From: Lycorma delicatula
Lineage: Eukaryota; Arthropoda; Insecta; Hemiptera; Fulgoridae
Direction: 5' to 3'
Length of the DNA: 64,000 nt
NCBI RefSeq assembly: GCF_047948215.1
Contig: NC_134455.1
Location: forward strand, 165,770,575-165,834,574
Shown: in pieces, positions 1 through 12,089 of the stretch
How positions within the stretch are numbered: the first letter of the stretch is position 1
Layout of the letters: every line of letters begins with the position of its first letter
Notes under the pieces: model-generated
Database searches by the model: none
What the model saw: only the letters and a program-made list of their open reading frames with translations
Told to the model about the DNA's origin: nothing
Program-made: the position numbers and the translations under genes

Positions 1-344
1 ATTTTCTCTTTCGTTACTCACGACTGATTTGTCAGGAGTTTCATAATCAAAAAACGTCATTTACAACGGGCACGTACATCTTTGAATTTTATTTCTATCT
101 CCAACTCTTCACATAATTCTTTAGCTGTTTGAAAAGAAGTCTCAAATCTTGAATGTTTCAAAAAATGCCAATATGTTTTGTTGCTACATCTATAGGTATT
201 TTATCATTTTGGAATGTTTTACTTACGATGTTTACTTTGGACAAAAATACCATAACTACTATCATACCAAATAACTAAGCTTAGAATAAATTCAGATGAA
301 TCATCTGCGAATAAATAGAAATGATTTCTGATTTAATATTATAT
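1..344. other. AT-rich sequence, no feature seen
   Basis: No coding region, RNA gene or repeat with another copy in this window was recognised here. Confidence 0.5.
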
Positions 345-526
345 TTCTTTTTTTCTGTTTAGCCTCCGGAACCACAGTAAGGTATTACTTCAGAGGATGA
401 TATATATGAATGTAAATGAAGTTAATCTTGTACAGTCTCAAGCCGACCTCTCCTGAGATGTGTGGTTAATTGAAACGCAAACACCAAAGAACACCGTTAT
501 CCACGGTCTTGTATTCAAATTTAATA
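345..526 (-). repeat. SINE family A, truncated copy
   Basis: Read on the minus strand, this is the 3' two thirds of a tRNA-derived SINE that recurs at least eight times in the window. Its pyrimidine-rich left edge is the complement of the SINE A-rich tail, followed by the family blocks AGCCTCCGGAACCAC and TATTACTTCAGAGGATGA. The copy stops before the polymerase III promoter head. Confidence 0.85.
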
Positions 527-678
527 TTATCTGATACAAGTATAGGTAACTCTTTCAGAAAATTTAGAATTTCCTGTATTTGGAAACGCAAAGCTCTAAC
601 AGATTCTAATTTGCAATCCCTTCTTATCATACAGTGGCTTTGGAGTTAACTGCTTAACGAATATACTACGTGCTGCTC

Positions 679-725
679 AACGGCACGCTGGGATGTACTG
701 CTTCAGTACATCCCAGCGTGCCGTT
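679..725. repeat. Perfect 22-bp inverted repeat with 3-nt loop
   Basis: Arms at 679-700 and 704-725 are exact reverse complements and the spacer is CTT. The arms are GC-richer than the surroundings, and a long T run (about 737-756) follows. It could be a remnant of a fold-back element or a hairpin-forming insertion. No promoter or gene context was seen. Confidence 0.9.
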
Positions 726-871
726 AAAAATTTATGAAAAATTTTTTTTTTTTTTTATAAATGCCCTTTACCAATAGTACAGTTAGTTGTTAAGAATCTT
801 AACAAATGTCCCTGAATTTCAATACTTCCTCCAATCTCATTAATATTATAATATTAATATTTAATCATTTA

Positions 872-1186
872 GATTTTTTCTTATGGGTTTCACTGAAGAC
901 CGAGACCGAGCTTATGTTCCACCTTTGCCTGCTGAACTTGTTGGGCTAAGACTTCGAATTAACGCCACAGATGTAGAGGTACCGCCCGATTTGCCGGCTA
1001 CAGTCTGGAATGAAATCCCCTTCATGTATGTCGCATTAAAAATGGAAGCCATAACGAACTAAAGTGAATGTTGGGTCACAAAATTGATGTGTTTTTCTTT
1101 GAAATGAGACTTCAACCGAATCCTCATCTCAATAAATCTTTATTTGCTTTTAAATTTGTACAGTCCTTTTTGAATCATCACCCGGT
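872..1186 (+). pseudogene. Mariner-type transposase C-terminal fragment with 3' end
   Basis: The conceptual protein ends the way arthropod mariner-like transposases of the DDE_3/DUF4817 type end: an FFLW-like block, then a GFT...DR.YVPPLPAEL..L motif, then TVWNEI, then a stop at about 1060. One G seems to be missing at about 887 (frame change between FFLW and GFT), so it is broken. The conserved block after the IWNE-like region is diverged. The sequence to 1186 ends in a possible terminal repeat (CCTTTTTGAATCATCACCC). Everything 5' of this tail, including the catalytic core, is absent. Family assignment rests on remembered motif patterns, not on a search. Confidence 0.65.
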
Positions 1187-1189
1187 AGA

Positions 1190-1773
1190 TTCCGAAGGCT
1201 AGACACCGTAAGGTATTACTTCAGAGGAAGAATGAGGATGATATGTTTGAATGTAAATGAAGCGTAGTCTTGTACAGCCTCAGGTTGACTATTCCTAACC
1301 CACCGGGTTGATCTAGTGGTGAACGCGTCTTCCCAAAATCAGCTGATTTGGAAGCCGAGAGTTCCAGCGTTCAAGTCCTAATAAAGCCAGTTATTTTTAC
1401 ATGGATTTGAATGCTAGATCGTGGATACCTGTGTTCTTTGGTGGTTGGGTTTCAATTAACCAGACATGTCAGGATTGGTCGAACTGAGAATGTACAAGAC
1501 TACACTTCATTTACACTCATACATATCATCCTCATTCATCCTCTGAAGTATTATCTAAACGGTAGTTACCGGAGGCTAAACAGGAAAAAGAAAAAAAAAA
1601 GGTTGACTATTCCTGGTTATTTAAAACCCAACCACCAAAAACACCAGTATACACTATCTAGCATTCAAATCCGTATAAATGTAACTGCCTTTACTAGGAT
1701 TTGAATCTTAGAACTCTCAACTTCGAAATCAGCTGATCTGTAATTAAGATTTAACCAGTAGATCGCCCGGTGA
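1190..1773 (-). repeat. SINE family A, host copy split by a younger SINE
   Basis: An old minus-strand SINE A occupies 1190-1296 and continues at 1615-1773, so together the two parts make a near full-length copy. The interruption at 1297-1599 is another SINE in the opposite orientation. The right part runs through a degenerate B box and a degenerate A-box head to CGCCCGGTG. Confidence 0.9.
1297..1599 (+). repeat. SINE family A, full-length copy with target-site duplication
   Basis: This 303-bp element starts AACCCACCGGGTTGATCTAG. An A-box-like block (TCTAGTGGTGAACGCG) and a B-box-like block (GCGTTCAAGTCC, about 1368-1379) are spaced as in tRNA-derived SINEs. The unrelated body ends in CGGAGGCTAAACAGGAAAAAG and a poly-A tail. 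A 15-bp direct repeat, AGGTTGACTATTCCT, lies at 1282-1296 and at 1600-1614. This is the target-site duplication expected from LINE-mediated retroposition. The best-preserved copy in the window. Confidence 0.95.
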
Positions 1774-3445
1774 GCTGATTTATGGATTCTGAACTTGGAA
1801 ACCATCAAAGATACCCATGTTTCACTTCAGATGATTTTAAGAGGAATTTAATTTAATCCACTTACTAACTGTAATCTGCATTGAACATTATTCGAATGTA
1901 TGCACTACATATCTTTGATAGTAGGGAAATAGCCTGTCACATCTTGGCTAAATACCCCTCATGGCGTTGCATATGCTTTTTTCGTATCAGCTGATGGTTA
2001 AAAATTGTAATAATTAAATTAATATTTGGTCTGATACATTATAAACGTACTCCATTCACCTACCTCCTCAATCAATTTTTTTTTAAGGGCCTCCGTCCAC
2101 CTAAGAGAAAAAGATAAGCGAAATACATTCGGTTCAGCAAATTAATGACCATCGCTCTCCAATTTCACTCTGTGCCCCTACAATGTGCATTTTAGGTATT
2201 ACGTAATACAAAAGTCTTAATATCCTACAGAAAAAGTGGAAAGGCATCAAGTAAATATTAAGTAAAAGAACGCTTACCTAAAATATCAAATTATGCAGGT
2301 GCTGAAACTTTTTTCAGGATATACTAATATGAAAATAGTGTCTAAATTACACAGGTCTATAAGATAAACAGCTGAACTAAACATAAAATAAATGATAAAT
2401 CTAATTAATCAAGAATCGACGAATCTTCAGTAAAATAAATTTTACTACTACGCATCACAAAAATCTAAGCATGAAATATAAAGAAATATATAACTGATGA
2501 ATATAATTTAAACAATAAATAAAGTAGATTAAAACTGAAGTACTATCAGATGTAGTACCTACGTAACTCATGATCTTCCCACTTATACTAACGTTTGTAA
2601 TAAAATGCTTAACAAACAAACGACTACATTCGTTTTGTATCAGCTATTTTATAAATAAACTGACTTTAATTTGATCTAATTTAAAAGAAATAATTATAAT
2701 GAATCGTGTTAATTAAATCCAATAGAATATTATGAATATTTTCCACAAGAAAACTCTTTTAGAATTTTAACCACTCCTCCTCTTACAATTTTATTTGCTC
2801 CTCCTCTCTCCATAATCGCGTGTGGTGACACGCATACAACCAAAACCAGCTAGACAAACGCGATTGATAAATCTGTTTGTATTTTTTATTTGATACAACC
2901 ATTAAACTAATACTTTTAGTTCCACCGAGCGATCAAATAACTAGCATCGATTTACGGCGTCGCCACCTGCCAAGGAGCTAGCAATCCGCGACATTTTACT
3001 GGTCACGATTTCGTCCTGCATCATTTGATACGCACCCACTACAGCTCGTAACTTCTTCAGGATATTAAATAGTTTCACCAGACCCAATGAAATACAAATC
3101 AATGCGACCAATAAACAACAAAAATTTATTACAATTTTTCTCCAATAATTTACTTGCGCGGACTATTAATTTATCAAATGAACCGATAAAAATATAATAC
3201 AGATGGCAGTAATAATAAGGCACAAATTCAAAACTGTGAATATATTAAATTTAATGTAAAATTCTAAATAAATATTTAAAAAAATTAGAAAAAGTAATGT
3301 TACAGAAAGAAGTATATAAAACTATGTTTTTAAATACTCTATGTAGCAGTTTGATAACATTGATATAAAACAGTAAAAATAAATATCTAGATAAAAATAT
3401 GAAACTATGAATAAAATACGTGCATTTTTTTAGAATTAGGGGAGA
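1774..3445. other. AT-rich sequence, no gene recognised
   Basis: No coding or RNA feature was found. A short patch at about 2945-3060 is less AT-rich but has no open frame or repeat that I could recognise. Confidence 0.5.
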
Positions 3446-4757
3446 AGAGCTTGCTGCAAACCAAAATAAGTTTGAAGAGGAAGTGATTGGTGTAGGAGAA
3501 GAAATAAATTAATTTTTTTCACGTCATACTTTTATTTTTAAATCGTCCAAATTTTTTTAATTGGATTTAATTCCGGAGAATAAGGAGGCAATCTCAAATC
3601 CAGTGACGTTTCTAGACTAAAACCGAATCGACTTTATACAATGTCACACGTGGCTTACGTAATTTTATTAAACTCCACAGTTTTGGTTTCAACATTGTAC
3701 TTGCAAATAACATGTTATTTTGTATAAGCCTATCGATCATGTCTGTCTTTCGGTGTTCGAAATCGAAGCGCGGTTCATATGGCCGTTGTGGACGAAAAAG
3801 CATTATCTATGACGATGACTGAGTGAAAGGAAACATTATGAATTAATTGTCGTTTTATCCACCGCTCGTAATTGAAGAATTCGTATCGTCATGGTAATCT
3901 CATATTTTGGCACCATAATTTAAATATAAGAAGCCCGATCTTGACAAAATAATTTGCGAAACCGGCATGAACGATGCAAGCACGTTTGCATTTAAAAATC
4001 GGAGCAGTAAGGTTGCCGTCAGAGCCGTCACTCTAAGATGTTGGTGTGTATGACTGGGATGTACATAGGATTCGTCTGTGTAAATTGTAGGTCAGTTTTG
4101 TTTAACACTATTCTTTAATAGCTCTTAAGTAAAATAGCCTCAGTTCCCAATTTTCTAATTTTTCTATTATCTAAAGTTTTTTCCATTTGAACCCAACGTT
4201 TCAAATGGACACTTTTATCAAAGTTATCCATGGAGGTTTTAGTTTTTTTAATGTTACGGTTTTTAGGAGTTCTAAAGTCTTTATCGGGATTAGTTTTTCC
4301 TTTCGTTTAAAATTTTTTGAACACTACTGAATGAAATTCCCGTAGCTTGGGCGACACACGTTTCTGAACTTGTTTAAGAAGGATTGGCACCTCGTGCCTC
4401 CTTTGTCAAAAAGAGTTAAAAACATTGAACACGACTTCTCTCGACTGACTATGGATAAATTTACGCCCGTCAAATTTGTTCTTGAATACCCTCTACTTTC
4501 AACCTTCGATGGAATTATAATTAGCTACAAAAAATGTCCGTTAGCTACAAAAAATGTAAAAATTCAAAAATTGTAACGGCGTCGATAATTTTTGTAAACA
4601 GAACAAAACTAGATGTTTTCACGAAATTAATATAATACACTCACACAGACACAGTATACAGCGAAGAATCAGCTGAAGGAATGCATACTCACCGTTAAAA
4701 ATGTGTTGTCTACGGAACGTTTCAAGGACAAACTTATTGCGGTTTGCAACAAGCTCT
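3446..4757 (-). mobile_element. Tc1/IS630-like DNA transposon with both TIRs
   Basis: Terminal inverted repeats lie at 3446-3474 and 4729-4757, with 26 of 29 positions matching. The right end abuts a TA (4757-4758); the left has AA in its place. A decayed minus-strand transposase lies between. The size of about 1.3 kb is normal for this superfamily. Confidence 0.85.
3540..4560 (-). pseudogene. Decayed Tc1/IS630-like DDE transposase
   Basis: Reading the minus strand from 4560 down, the frame-shifted conceptual protein shows a helix-turn-helix part, a basic linker, the block TDESYVHPSHT (first Asp, near 4080), GAKI.DYHDDTN (near 3900), an IDNA-like second-Asp block near 3810, a KTDMIDRLIQNN block (near 3740) and LPPYSPELNPIKKIW (near 3560). 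This is the order of an arthropod IS630-Tc1-mariner transposase. Several in-frame stops and frameshifts disrupt it. The last block normally reads NPIE, where the Glu is the third catalytic residue; here it is Lys, so the enzyme is dead even apart from the stops. The longest surviving open piece is about 63 codons (3612-3803). Confidence 0.8.
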
Positions 4758-7700
4758 ACAAACATTAATAAAAAAACCAACCAATATTTATTTAGTAATG
4801 CCTATATAGGTGACATATCTGTACTATTTTTCACTGATTTCGTTTAACTGTTTAACTGAGCTTCAATTAACCGTACCGTCGTACCTTCAACTAGACTAGA
4901 TAAAATAACTATGCTTACATCCATCTTTTTAAACGGATGGTAGTTCTGCAATGTATCACGCGTTTAAACGCCATTAATTTCTGTCAAACATGTATTCTTA
5001 ATTTTTTTCTTTTATAAACATAATGTAATTGTAGATAATGACAAAATAAATTTATTTCGTACAAATTAATGCGTTCTACTAATGATAAGTAAATAAATAA
5101 AGGATATATTTCTAAACAATTCAAACTAAAATACATTAATAAGCGATGTCTATAAAATAAATTACCAACCAAGATGTAGTGTTTGAAATCGAGACTGCGA
5201 CTTGTCATAAGACTCACCTGAAACAAAACAAAAATTAAATAACTTTTAAAGTAAAAATTTAATAAAAAGAAAATGTATTAATGTTAATTCTATATGTTTT
5301 ATTATTAAATCCATAATCCACATTATTAAAAAAAAATATAATAACCCATGAACGTTTACGATACTTACTAAAGTAATGACAGTTTCCCTTAAGTAATTTT
5401 TTGAACACATTTGGCTAAAACACACTTATTTTACTTTAATATATATTAACTGCAAAATATTTAGAGTTCAGGTAGGACATGGATGAGAAACTATGAAATT
5501 ACGTATACTTCATTTATTTTTAAATGAATACACTCGCGATATTGAATCACAAGCAATAAATTTTTAAATTAGTATTTGACTTATAGGACTATAAAGAAAT
5601 ATTTCAACCAATCAAAAACCTAGATATACGTACTTATTTATTTTAATAATAGCAAAAAAAAATATTTTTTCGGAAATTTAGTCTCTTTCTTTTAAAAATA
5701 TGAAAAGGTGGCAAATGCTTCAGAGAGCCCTCAGGGTAGCGGAGACTGACCTATAACCGAAACACCCAAAACGAAGAGGGATCAAAGACAGTAAGAAAAA
5801 GGGAGAGTGATGAGAAAGAGTGATCTGACCATTGAGGGATACTGATACAAGACAAAATCCTTATCTGAACCATAATTTTAAAGCCTTTCCAAACAGGGAA
5901 CACCCATATCAATCACAAACTGTCAGGAGATTGAGTAATTGTTACCTAACACTGAAACAACATAAAATTAAGTACGAGGTTTACGTTGAAAGGAGTCAAC
6001 TTTACAACAAAATCTAACAGTAATAAGGTAAGCCATAAATAAATAATATACATTTTGTTTATTAATAATATTCATATACTATACATATGAGTTTAGTAAG
6101 AAAAATGTATATCGTATTTGGATGTGTACATCTGTTAAAGAAAAGAAAACATAATAAATTCACTTTATTAAGAACATTGTCACAAAACATTAATCCATGA
6201 AGATATATATTTTGTATATTTCTTTCGTAGGCAATAAAATGAAAATGTGGCCAAAACCATTCTGGATTTACTTTAAATAATTGTTTATGACCAACAATGT
6301 CAACTGAACTTTAAATCAGACGCATTATTTACTTCAAGCCGAATTTTAATCCTGATTAAAGTTTTTTCTGGTTTTCCCACAAAATTTTTTAAATAATTCT
6401 TTATTTGGTTATGCCCTAACCACTGAATTATTTTTTCGGTGAATGCCCTATCCACTTAATTCTTTTGTTCCTTTTTTCCCCACCTCCTTGGAAAACAAAG
6501 ATATTAATATTATAAAAATGTACTAAACTGCGCGATTTAGTAATTGTGTGAAAATTACAACTTGTACGGATTTGTAAACATTGTCTAACGGATTGGGGGA
6601 TGCTACATCAAGCCTACTTTCACATTAACTTGCTACGAGTTCGATTTTCGAGGGTCTAATCCAACATCAGGTATAATCTTAGAGTATGAAATCGAGTGAT
6701 ATTATGATTCCATCTAACAAAAATGTGTTTAATCTAGTGATGAGTAAATAATAATTTCTACGTATATGGATTCGTCGAATACTGAATAGTATACTGAATA
6801 GCTGGTCGAGGCCCAGGCAAACCTCGGGGTCGATTCCAGGGCCACAGAGCTCACTTCGCTCACCATTACATTTTTAGAGATCCGTTCCCTGGACACCCGC
6901 AGAGTTCGCTTCATTCACCGTTTCCGTCTAGCCAGAGGGTTCCGTCCACTGGACCCCTGCAGTGTTCGTTACTCTCATGGAGACAATAATACTGATAAAT
7001 AACAATTGAAGCATTCAGGGTTTATAGAAACCTGAAAAAGAAACTAAATTATAACGGACAGAATAGTATTAATTATGATAACAAAAGTACATTCACCTCT
7101 GACAACGAAAAATTCATAACTTATGTTTGTTACCATTTCTTCACCATGAAGTAAAAGGCTTAATGTTTTATTTTTCTTAATGAATATCTTTAATTTACAA
7201 CTTCACCGGGGTTAGGGCCTCGGTCTATGGCTTTAAAACCTTCCCTGGGACAATACGATTGTCCTAGGATTTTAGAATTATGTCCTACAAATCAAAAAAG
7301 TGATCGGTCAGTTGGTAAAGCGATTGGTCAGAACAAGTAAACTAACAGACTGACATTCAGTTTTATACCTAAGAGAAGATATGTATGCATATATAATAAA
7401 TATTTAGTTTTTTAATTGTGTGTGAAACAAAATAGTGGGTTGAAGCAAAGATTCCTGTTATCAATAGTTCCAGTTAATGAATAATTTAGCCCCTGTAACA
7501 GCTCGAAAAAAATTTACATTTTATATACAAATATATGTTATGTATTTATATACATACGAGTAAGTTATATATAAATCTAAAAAACGTTTGGATATAAGCA
7601 TATTCGACAATCTTCCCCTCATTATTTTAATCGATACATGGTATAAATCTCGACAGAAAATCTGTTTTGAATCATAAATAATAAAAACAAAAATTAATAC

Positions 7701-8540
7701 ATAATAGAATTTTTGTTTCTTTAATAATGAAAGAAAATCTGAACCGAATTTAATTGTAGGAATATGTAATTTTCAGTTTTTTTTTTTTAGAAATCTCTCT
7801 TCATCATAAGATATTATTGTAAATAAATATTTAAAAACAAAACCATTAAAAAAATAACAAAATCTGTTTGTCAATCCCATTAGTAAGTTATTCACACAAA
7901 AAGGAAAAGCGTAAAATATTCTTGCTTTTTCAATATTTTCAAGATACCACAACTTTGATTTGAGGAAAAATAAGAAACATAGTTTCAAACACAATTGTAT
8001 AATTAAGACATTCATTATAATAACACCTTAACAACAGAATAAATAAAAAGAATCGAAAAGACCTGTTTGATAAAATAAACGCGAATAATTTATAATAATA
8101 AAAGATAAAAATAAATCTTGTAAATAAATCAATATAAAAAGAAACGCAAAGTAAAACACGCAATTTAACTTATTCCAAATTAACAATATCTATTGCTAGC
8201 TAATATAAAACTTGTTTTACGTTAAACTTGATTTTTTATTCCTGTAACAAGTATGATTGATTATTACAAATTATAAAATAAAATATAAGACGGCTTGTAC
8301 TGCTAACGCTGATTAAACTGTCTTCAAACATCTACAATACCTGCCTGCAATACATCATTTTGTAATAGACTACAGATAGTCATAACGTTATTACAGGTGT
8401 AATTTATTTCTACGCAGGTCGAGATAATAACAGAATAATAACAAACTGTAATAAGGTCTTTTGTGCTAATTTGGATGTTATTTTAATAAATAGCGACCGT
8501 AATAATAAAATAAGTAAGAGTTCTGGGTAAGAATGTTAAC
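4758..8540. other. AT-rich sequence with minor repeats, no gene recognised
   Basis: Short ORFs here are AT-driven and show no family motif. Notable only is the GC-richer segment at 6810-6990, listed separately. Confidence 0.5.
6815..6985. repeat. Degenerate short tandem repeats after a B-box-like motif
   Basis: Three imperfect copies of a unit resembling TCCcTGGAC.C.GCAGaGTTCGctTCatTCaCc start near 6834, 6885 and 6945. Just upstream is CCTCGGGGTCGATTCCAGG, which resembles a polymerase III B box. This could be part of an old tRNA-derived repeat. The unit is too degenerate for a firm call. Confidence 0.35.
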
Positions 8541-8589
8541 TGTTTGAATGTTGAATGTTCACAACTTGATGGATCCTGACTCTCGTAGG

Positions 8590-8946
8590 GGATGACACCC
8601 TCCGTTCCTAGCCGTCACGGCCTTTACCGGAGGTTATCTTCGAAATCTCGGCTTTTGACATATTCCAGTCCGCCTCGGCCAGGATGCCACCGATGCGAAT
8701 GCCACGAGCGACATTCCCATCGGTGTACTACTATTTCATGAACAACACCTGAGAATTCGTAATATTAGAGAAACTAAAAAGGGTTTAGTCGTTAATACTG
8801 ACGACAAAGAAACTGTGCGGGTCATCTCTGACTCCTTTAAAGTCGGAAAGTCAGACATGAAAGTCCGCCTCCTTTGAGTATATGGACACACTCCCCGACC
8901 GCGTATACTTAAATGGATATCCGGTCGGGGGGAGTATATTCGAGGC
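8590..8946 (+). pseudogene. R1-type retrotransposon remnant: gag fragment joined to 3' stem-loop
   Basis: The frame at about 8697-8878 reads as a piece of an R1/Jockey-group ORF1 (gag) protein, with blocks IPIGVLLFHEQHLRIRNIR and ETKKGLVVNTDDKETVRV, and stops at 8877. Immediately after is a GC-rich stem-loop (arms 8890-8901 and 8932-8945) that also occurs at the 3' end of the R1-type element at 57117-57156. There is therefore no space for ORF2: the element is internally deleted from gag to the 3' region. ORFs on the opposite strand are shadows. The clade is inferred from remembered motif style. Confidence 0.55.
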
Positions 8947-9340
8947 CTTGTTAATAGCAAACAGCTCCGCGACGAAAACACTGGCGATGCTGGAAAGATC
9001 AAATATATTGACAACCATGAAAAGCACAACCAACAGAATTATCGTGTCTAGAGCCGATAAACTATAGCATCTGGATTCACGCCATTTACAATATTAAAAA
9101 TATTTCTCGTAAGATATCCGGATTCGTGTCCTTTTTTCTGGTATCGACTGATACAATGGCAATAATTCACGAGGGAGGGCCGCCAAGAGGGGGTAACAAC
9201 GTTAAGTAACTGGAGGTAATTGTATATTTCGAGATAAGAAAAGCCGATGACCTCTGATGGCTTGAGGAGCAGCAGATCTTGGTCGTTCCTCATATCGATA
9301 AACATGCTGGATGGAGAACACCACGGCAAAGATAGGACGA
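8947..9340. other. GC-elevated stretch, probably retroelement debris
   Basis: The base composition matches the adjacent R1 remnant, and open frames of 93 codons (minus, 9048-9329) and 61 codons (plus, ending 9067) exist. None carries a motif I recognise. It may be diverged 3' sequence or flank captured with the element. Confidence 0.3.
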
Positions 9341-9985
9341 TTTAGTTAATACATATCATCTCTATAAGACTGACCGCAACTCATCCCCATTTTCAATTTC
9401 TGTAATCAGACAACTGTTTCATTTTACCTGGTTTGTTGAGTACCGATTTTCGGTCGTGATTATTGTTATCTTCTTAGTAGACAACAGTTAACATACAGTT
9501 AACTCGTATGGGAGAATAGAATCTGTCACTAATTCTCCTTCTTATAAAATTTCACTTGAAATGAGAAATATCATGTAGTGGGGTAAAATACGACGAAATA
9601 TACGACTTGAAGAGGCATTTAATTCCATTTTTTTTATAATTTTCATTTTTAATAGAATAATAATCGGATGCACAGTAGATAGTTTTTCAACTGTTAAAAA
9701 ACTGCTCCTTATAACTCAATGAATATCATGAAAAAATTCACTTAGAAAACTTAGTTCCAGCTGGAATACCTATAATAATTACTATTATGTATCTCAGAAA
9801 ATAGCAGTAAAGAAAAATGATAGAATTCCTCGAACAAAGTTTAATGTAGCATGGGAAAAAGGGAGGCGACGGTTCTTTAGTTAGAATATTTATTATAGGT
9901 TTATGTAGATACAAAAAAAAAAAAATATAGAGTAAAACAATGAAATTTACTTAAATAAATGGATGCACAATTCTACAATGCATTT
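9341..9985. other. AT-rich sequence, no feature seen
   Basis: No coding, RNA or repeat feature was recognised. Confidence 0.5.
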
Positions 9986-9989
9986 CCAC

Positions 9990-10145
9990 TACTAGGTACA
10001 GTGATTAGTACAGTGATTTCGAGATCAATTAGTCTCGGGTTCGATCTTGGGTAGGGTAACACACATGTTTTCACCGCCGATTTCACCGGTCTTGTCTCCT
10101 CGTTAAAATAGATCCAAAAGAATTTTTGGGGTTATAATAATAAAA
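9990..10145 (+). repeat. tRNA-derived SINE-like fragment (family C)
   Basis: An A-box-like stretch (ACAGTGATTAGTACAGTG) is followed about 30 bp later by a B-box match, GGGTTCGATCTTGGG, then a short unrelated body ending in AT-rich simple sequence near 10145. It does not share the body of family A. The 3' limit is uncertain. A decayed tRNA gene is a weaker alternative, because no acceptor stem closes around the boxes. Confidence 0.5.
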
Positions 10146-10384
10146 TAAAAATAATATTTCACTCGTACTGATTGTTTGAACACAACTAAGTACGAAACAA
10201 AAGAAAACTTTTTTATTTTATTTGTTAGTACGAGTATCGCCTAGCAGCATATCTAGCCTCTAAATCTATTTAAAATTGATGGATTCAGATGGAATTAGAC
10301 ATAACAACGTGTTAGATTAAGATTTACATCTTATAACAATATATTTTTCTACTACTTTATTGTTACTATATATTTACTTTCTTT

Positions 10385-10646
10385 TGCCGATTTAGTCTCC
10401 GGTAATTACCTTACAGATAATACTTCAGAGAATGAATGAGGATGATATATATGAGTGTAAATGAAGTGTAGTCAGTTCCACTATTCCTGAGATGTGTGGT
10501 CAACTGAAACCCAACCACTAAAGAACACCGGTATCCACGATCTAGTATTCAAATCTGTGTAAAAATAACTGACTTTATTAGGACTTGAACGCTGGAACTC
10601 GACTTTCAAATCAGCTTTGGGAAGACGCGTTCACCACTAGACCAAA
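10385..10646 (-). repeat. SINE family A, nearly full-length copy
   Basis: On the minus strand it runs from the A-box head (complement at about 10620-10640) through the B box (complement GGACTTGAACGC, 10581-10592) to the CCGGAGACTAAA end near 10385. Small indels separate it from the copy at 1297-1599. Confidence 0.9.
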
Positions 10647-12085
10647 TTAAAAATGAAGAGTTCTTAACAGGAAAGAAGAAATTCGAAGAATCTCATCTAG
10701 ACGAAATATATTGGTTTGTTCTGTGTTATGACTAACATACATGAAACACACATATATAAGCTATAGAAGAACAAAAATTGAACTATAGAAAACAAATAAT
10801 TAATAAGTAAACTGAATTAGTCAATCAGTATGTAGAATTAAAAAAGGAAAAGCCACTAAAAGCCAGTTGTGAAGAGTAGGAACAACAGATTATTGCTCAT
10901 TTCAAATAACGCTTTCATTTACCTTAATATATTGAAAAGAAAAAAATAAAGTAATAATACAAAGGAAATATTTTTACAGTACATGAATGTGTCTTCTTAT
11001 GGCAGATATATTATCTGCTACGTGTAATCCGTAAATAAATTCATCTCTATGCATTATTTCTGGTTTATTGACATGGCTGATAGGGCGGTTCCCTCTTCGT
11101 AATTTGCACTATGGAGATGAAACTGGGATTCGTGCAGAAAGAATGCGGTTCTTGGTGGCGTGGGCAGTCTGTTGTGAACAGCTGCTTCTAATGATGGAAT
11201 AAATTCTTATGAATTGACAGTGATTGGTGATTTACTGGATGCAAAACGGTTTTATAGAATCATATGATGTACTACAAATTATTTTTTATTATAGCTACAC
11301 ACACTCTTTTAAACATGCATTTCTATAGTCTACATTTCTTTTTTATTCTCTACGTAAAATATAGCCACATAACTTTACTACATTCTAAATTTTCAACAAA
11401 AAAAAAAGAAGGAAATCTGAACCTTTTTTTTCATATAATTTTTCTCATAAAAGTATTGTTGTTTTCTATTTTACTTTATTATTTTTAGGTTCGTCTGATT
11501 CTCTAAAAATATTAATTTCAGTCGCTGCATAAAAGTACTTCTTATAAATAAAGAATTTAAGATAATATTTTCATAGAAAATTCAAGACGAATTGCGAAAT
11601 AATAGGTTCAAACATTTATTAGCTACTGTTTTTAGGCGTAGATCAGTAAACCTGTAACATTAATCTGAAAGCTATCAGCTTCATTTACTTTTAGGTTAAA
11701 ATTCAGACTTTTACACACACGAGCGCATGCGTATAAGATCCTAATTTTGTTCTTGTTAAACCCTCTAAAATTTTTAATCTGGTAAGATTAGGCTATTAAA
11801 TCTGAAAATTTCTTTAATATATATATACTTCATGCTATTTTTTTTAAATATATTAAGATTGGAGAAGGTACATGAGAAGCAACTAAGATTTATGTAAAGA
11901 AGAAAAAACTGCAACAGTGTTCATCAACAAAATAAAAAAAAATTCATAATATCATTTCTTACTCGTATAAAAGTCATGTATATCGGTATGAAAGGTTGTT
12001 GATAAGCACAATTGATTTTACAGTTGGGAAGTACCAACTTTTACATCAAGACATTCCACTCATTTATTCGAAAATTTTTTTTTCT
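10647..12085. other. AT-rich sequence, no gene recognised
   Basis: ORFs such as 11264-11488 are Phe/Leu/Tyr-rich translations of T-rich DNA with no recognisable motif. Confidence 0.5.
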
Positions 12086-12089
12086 TAAT

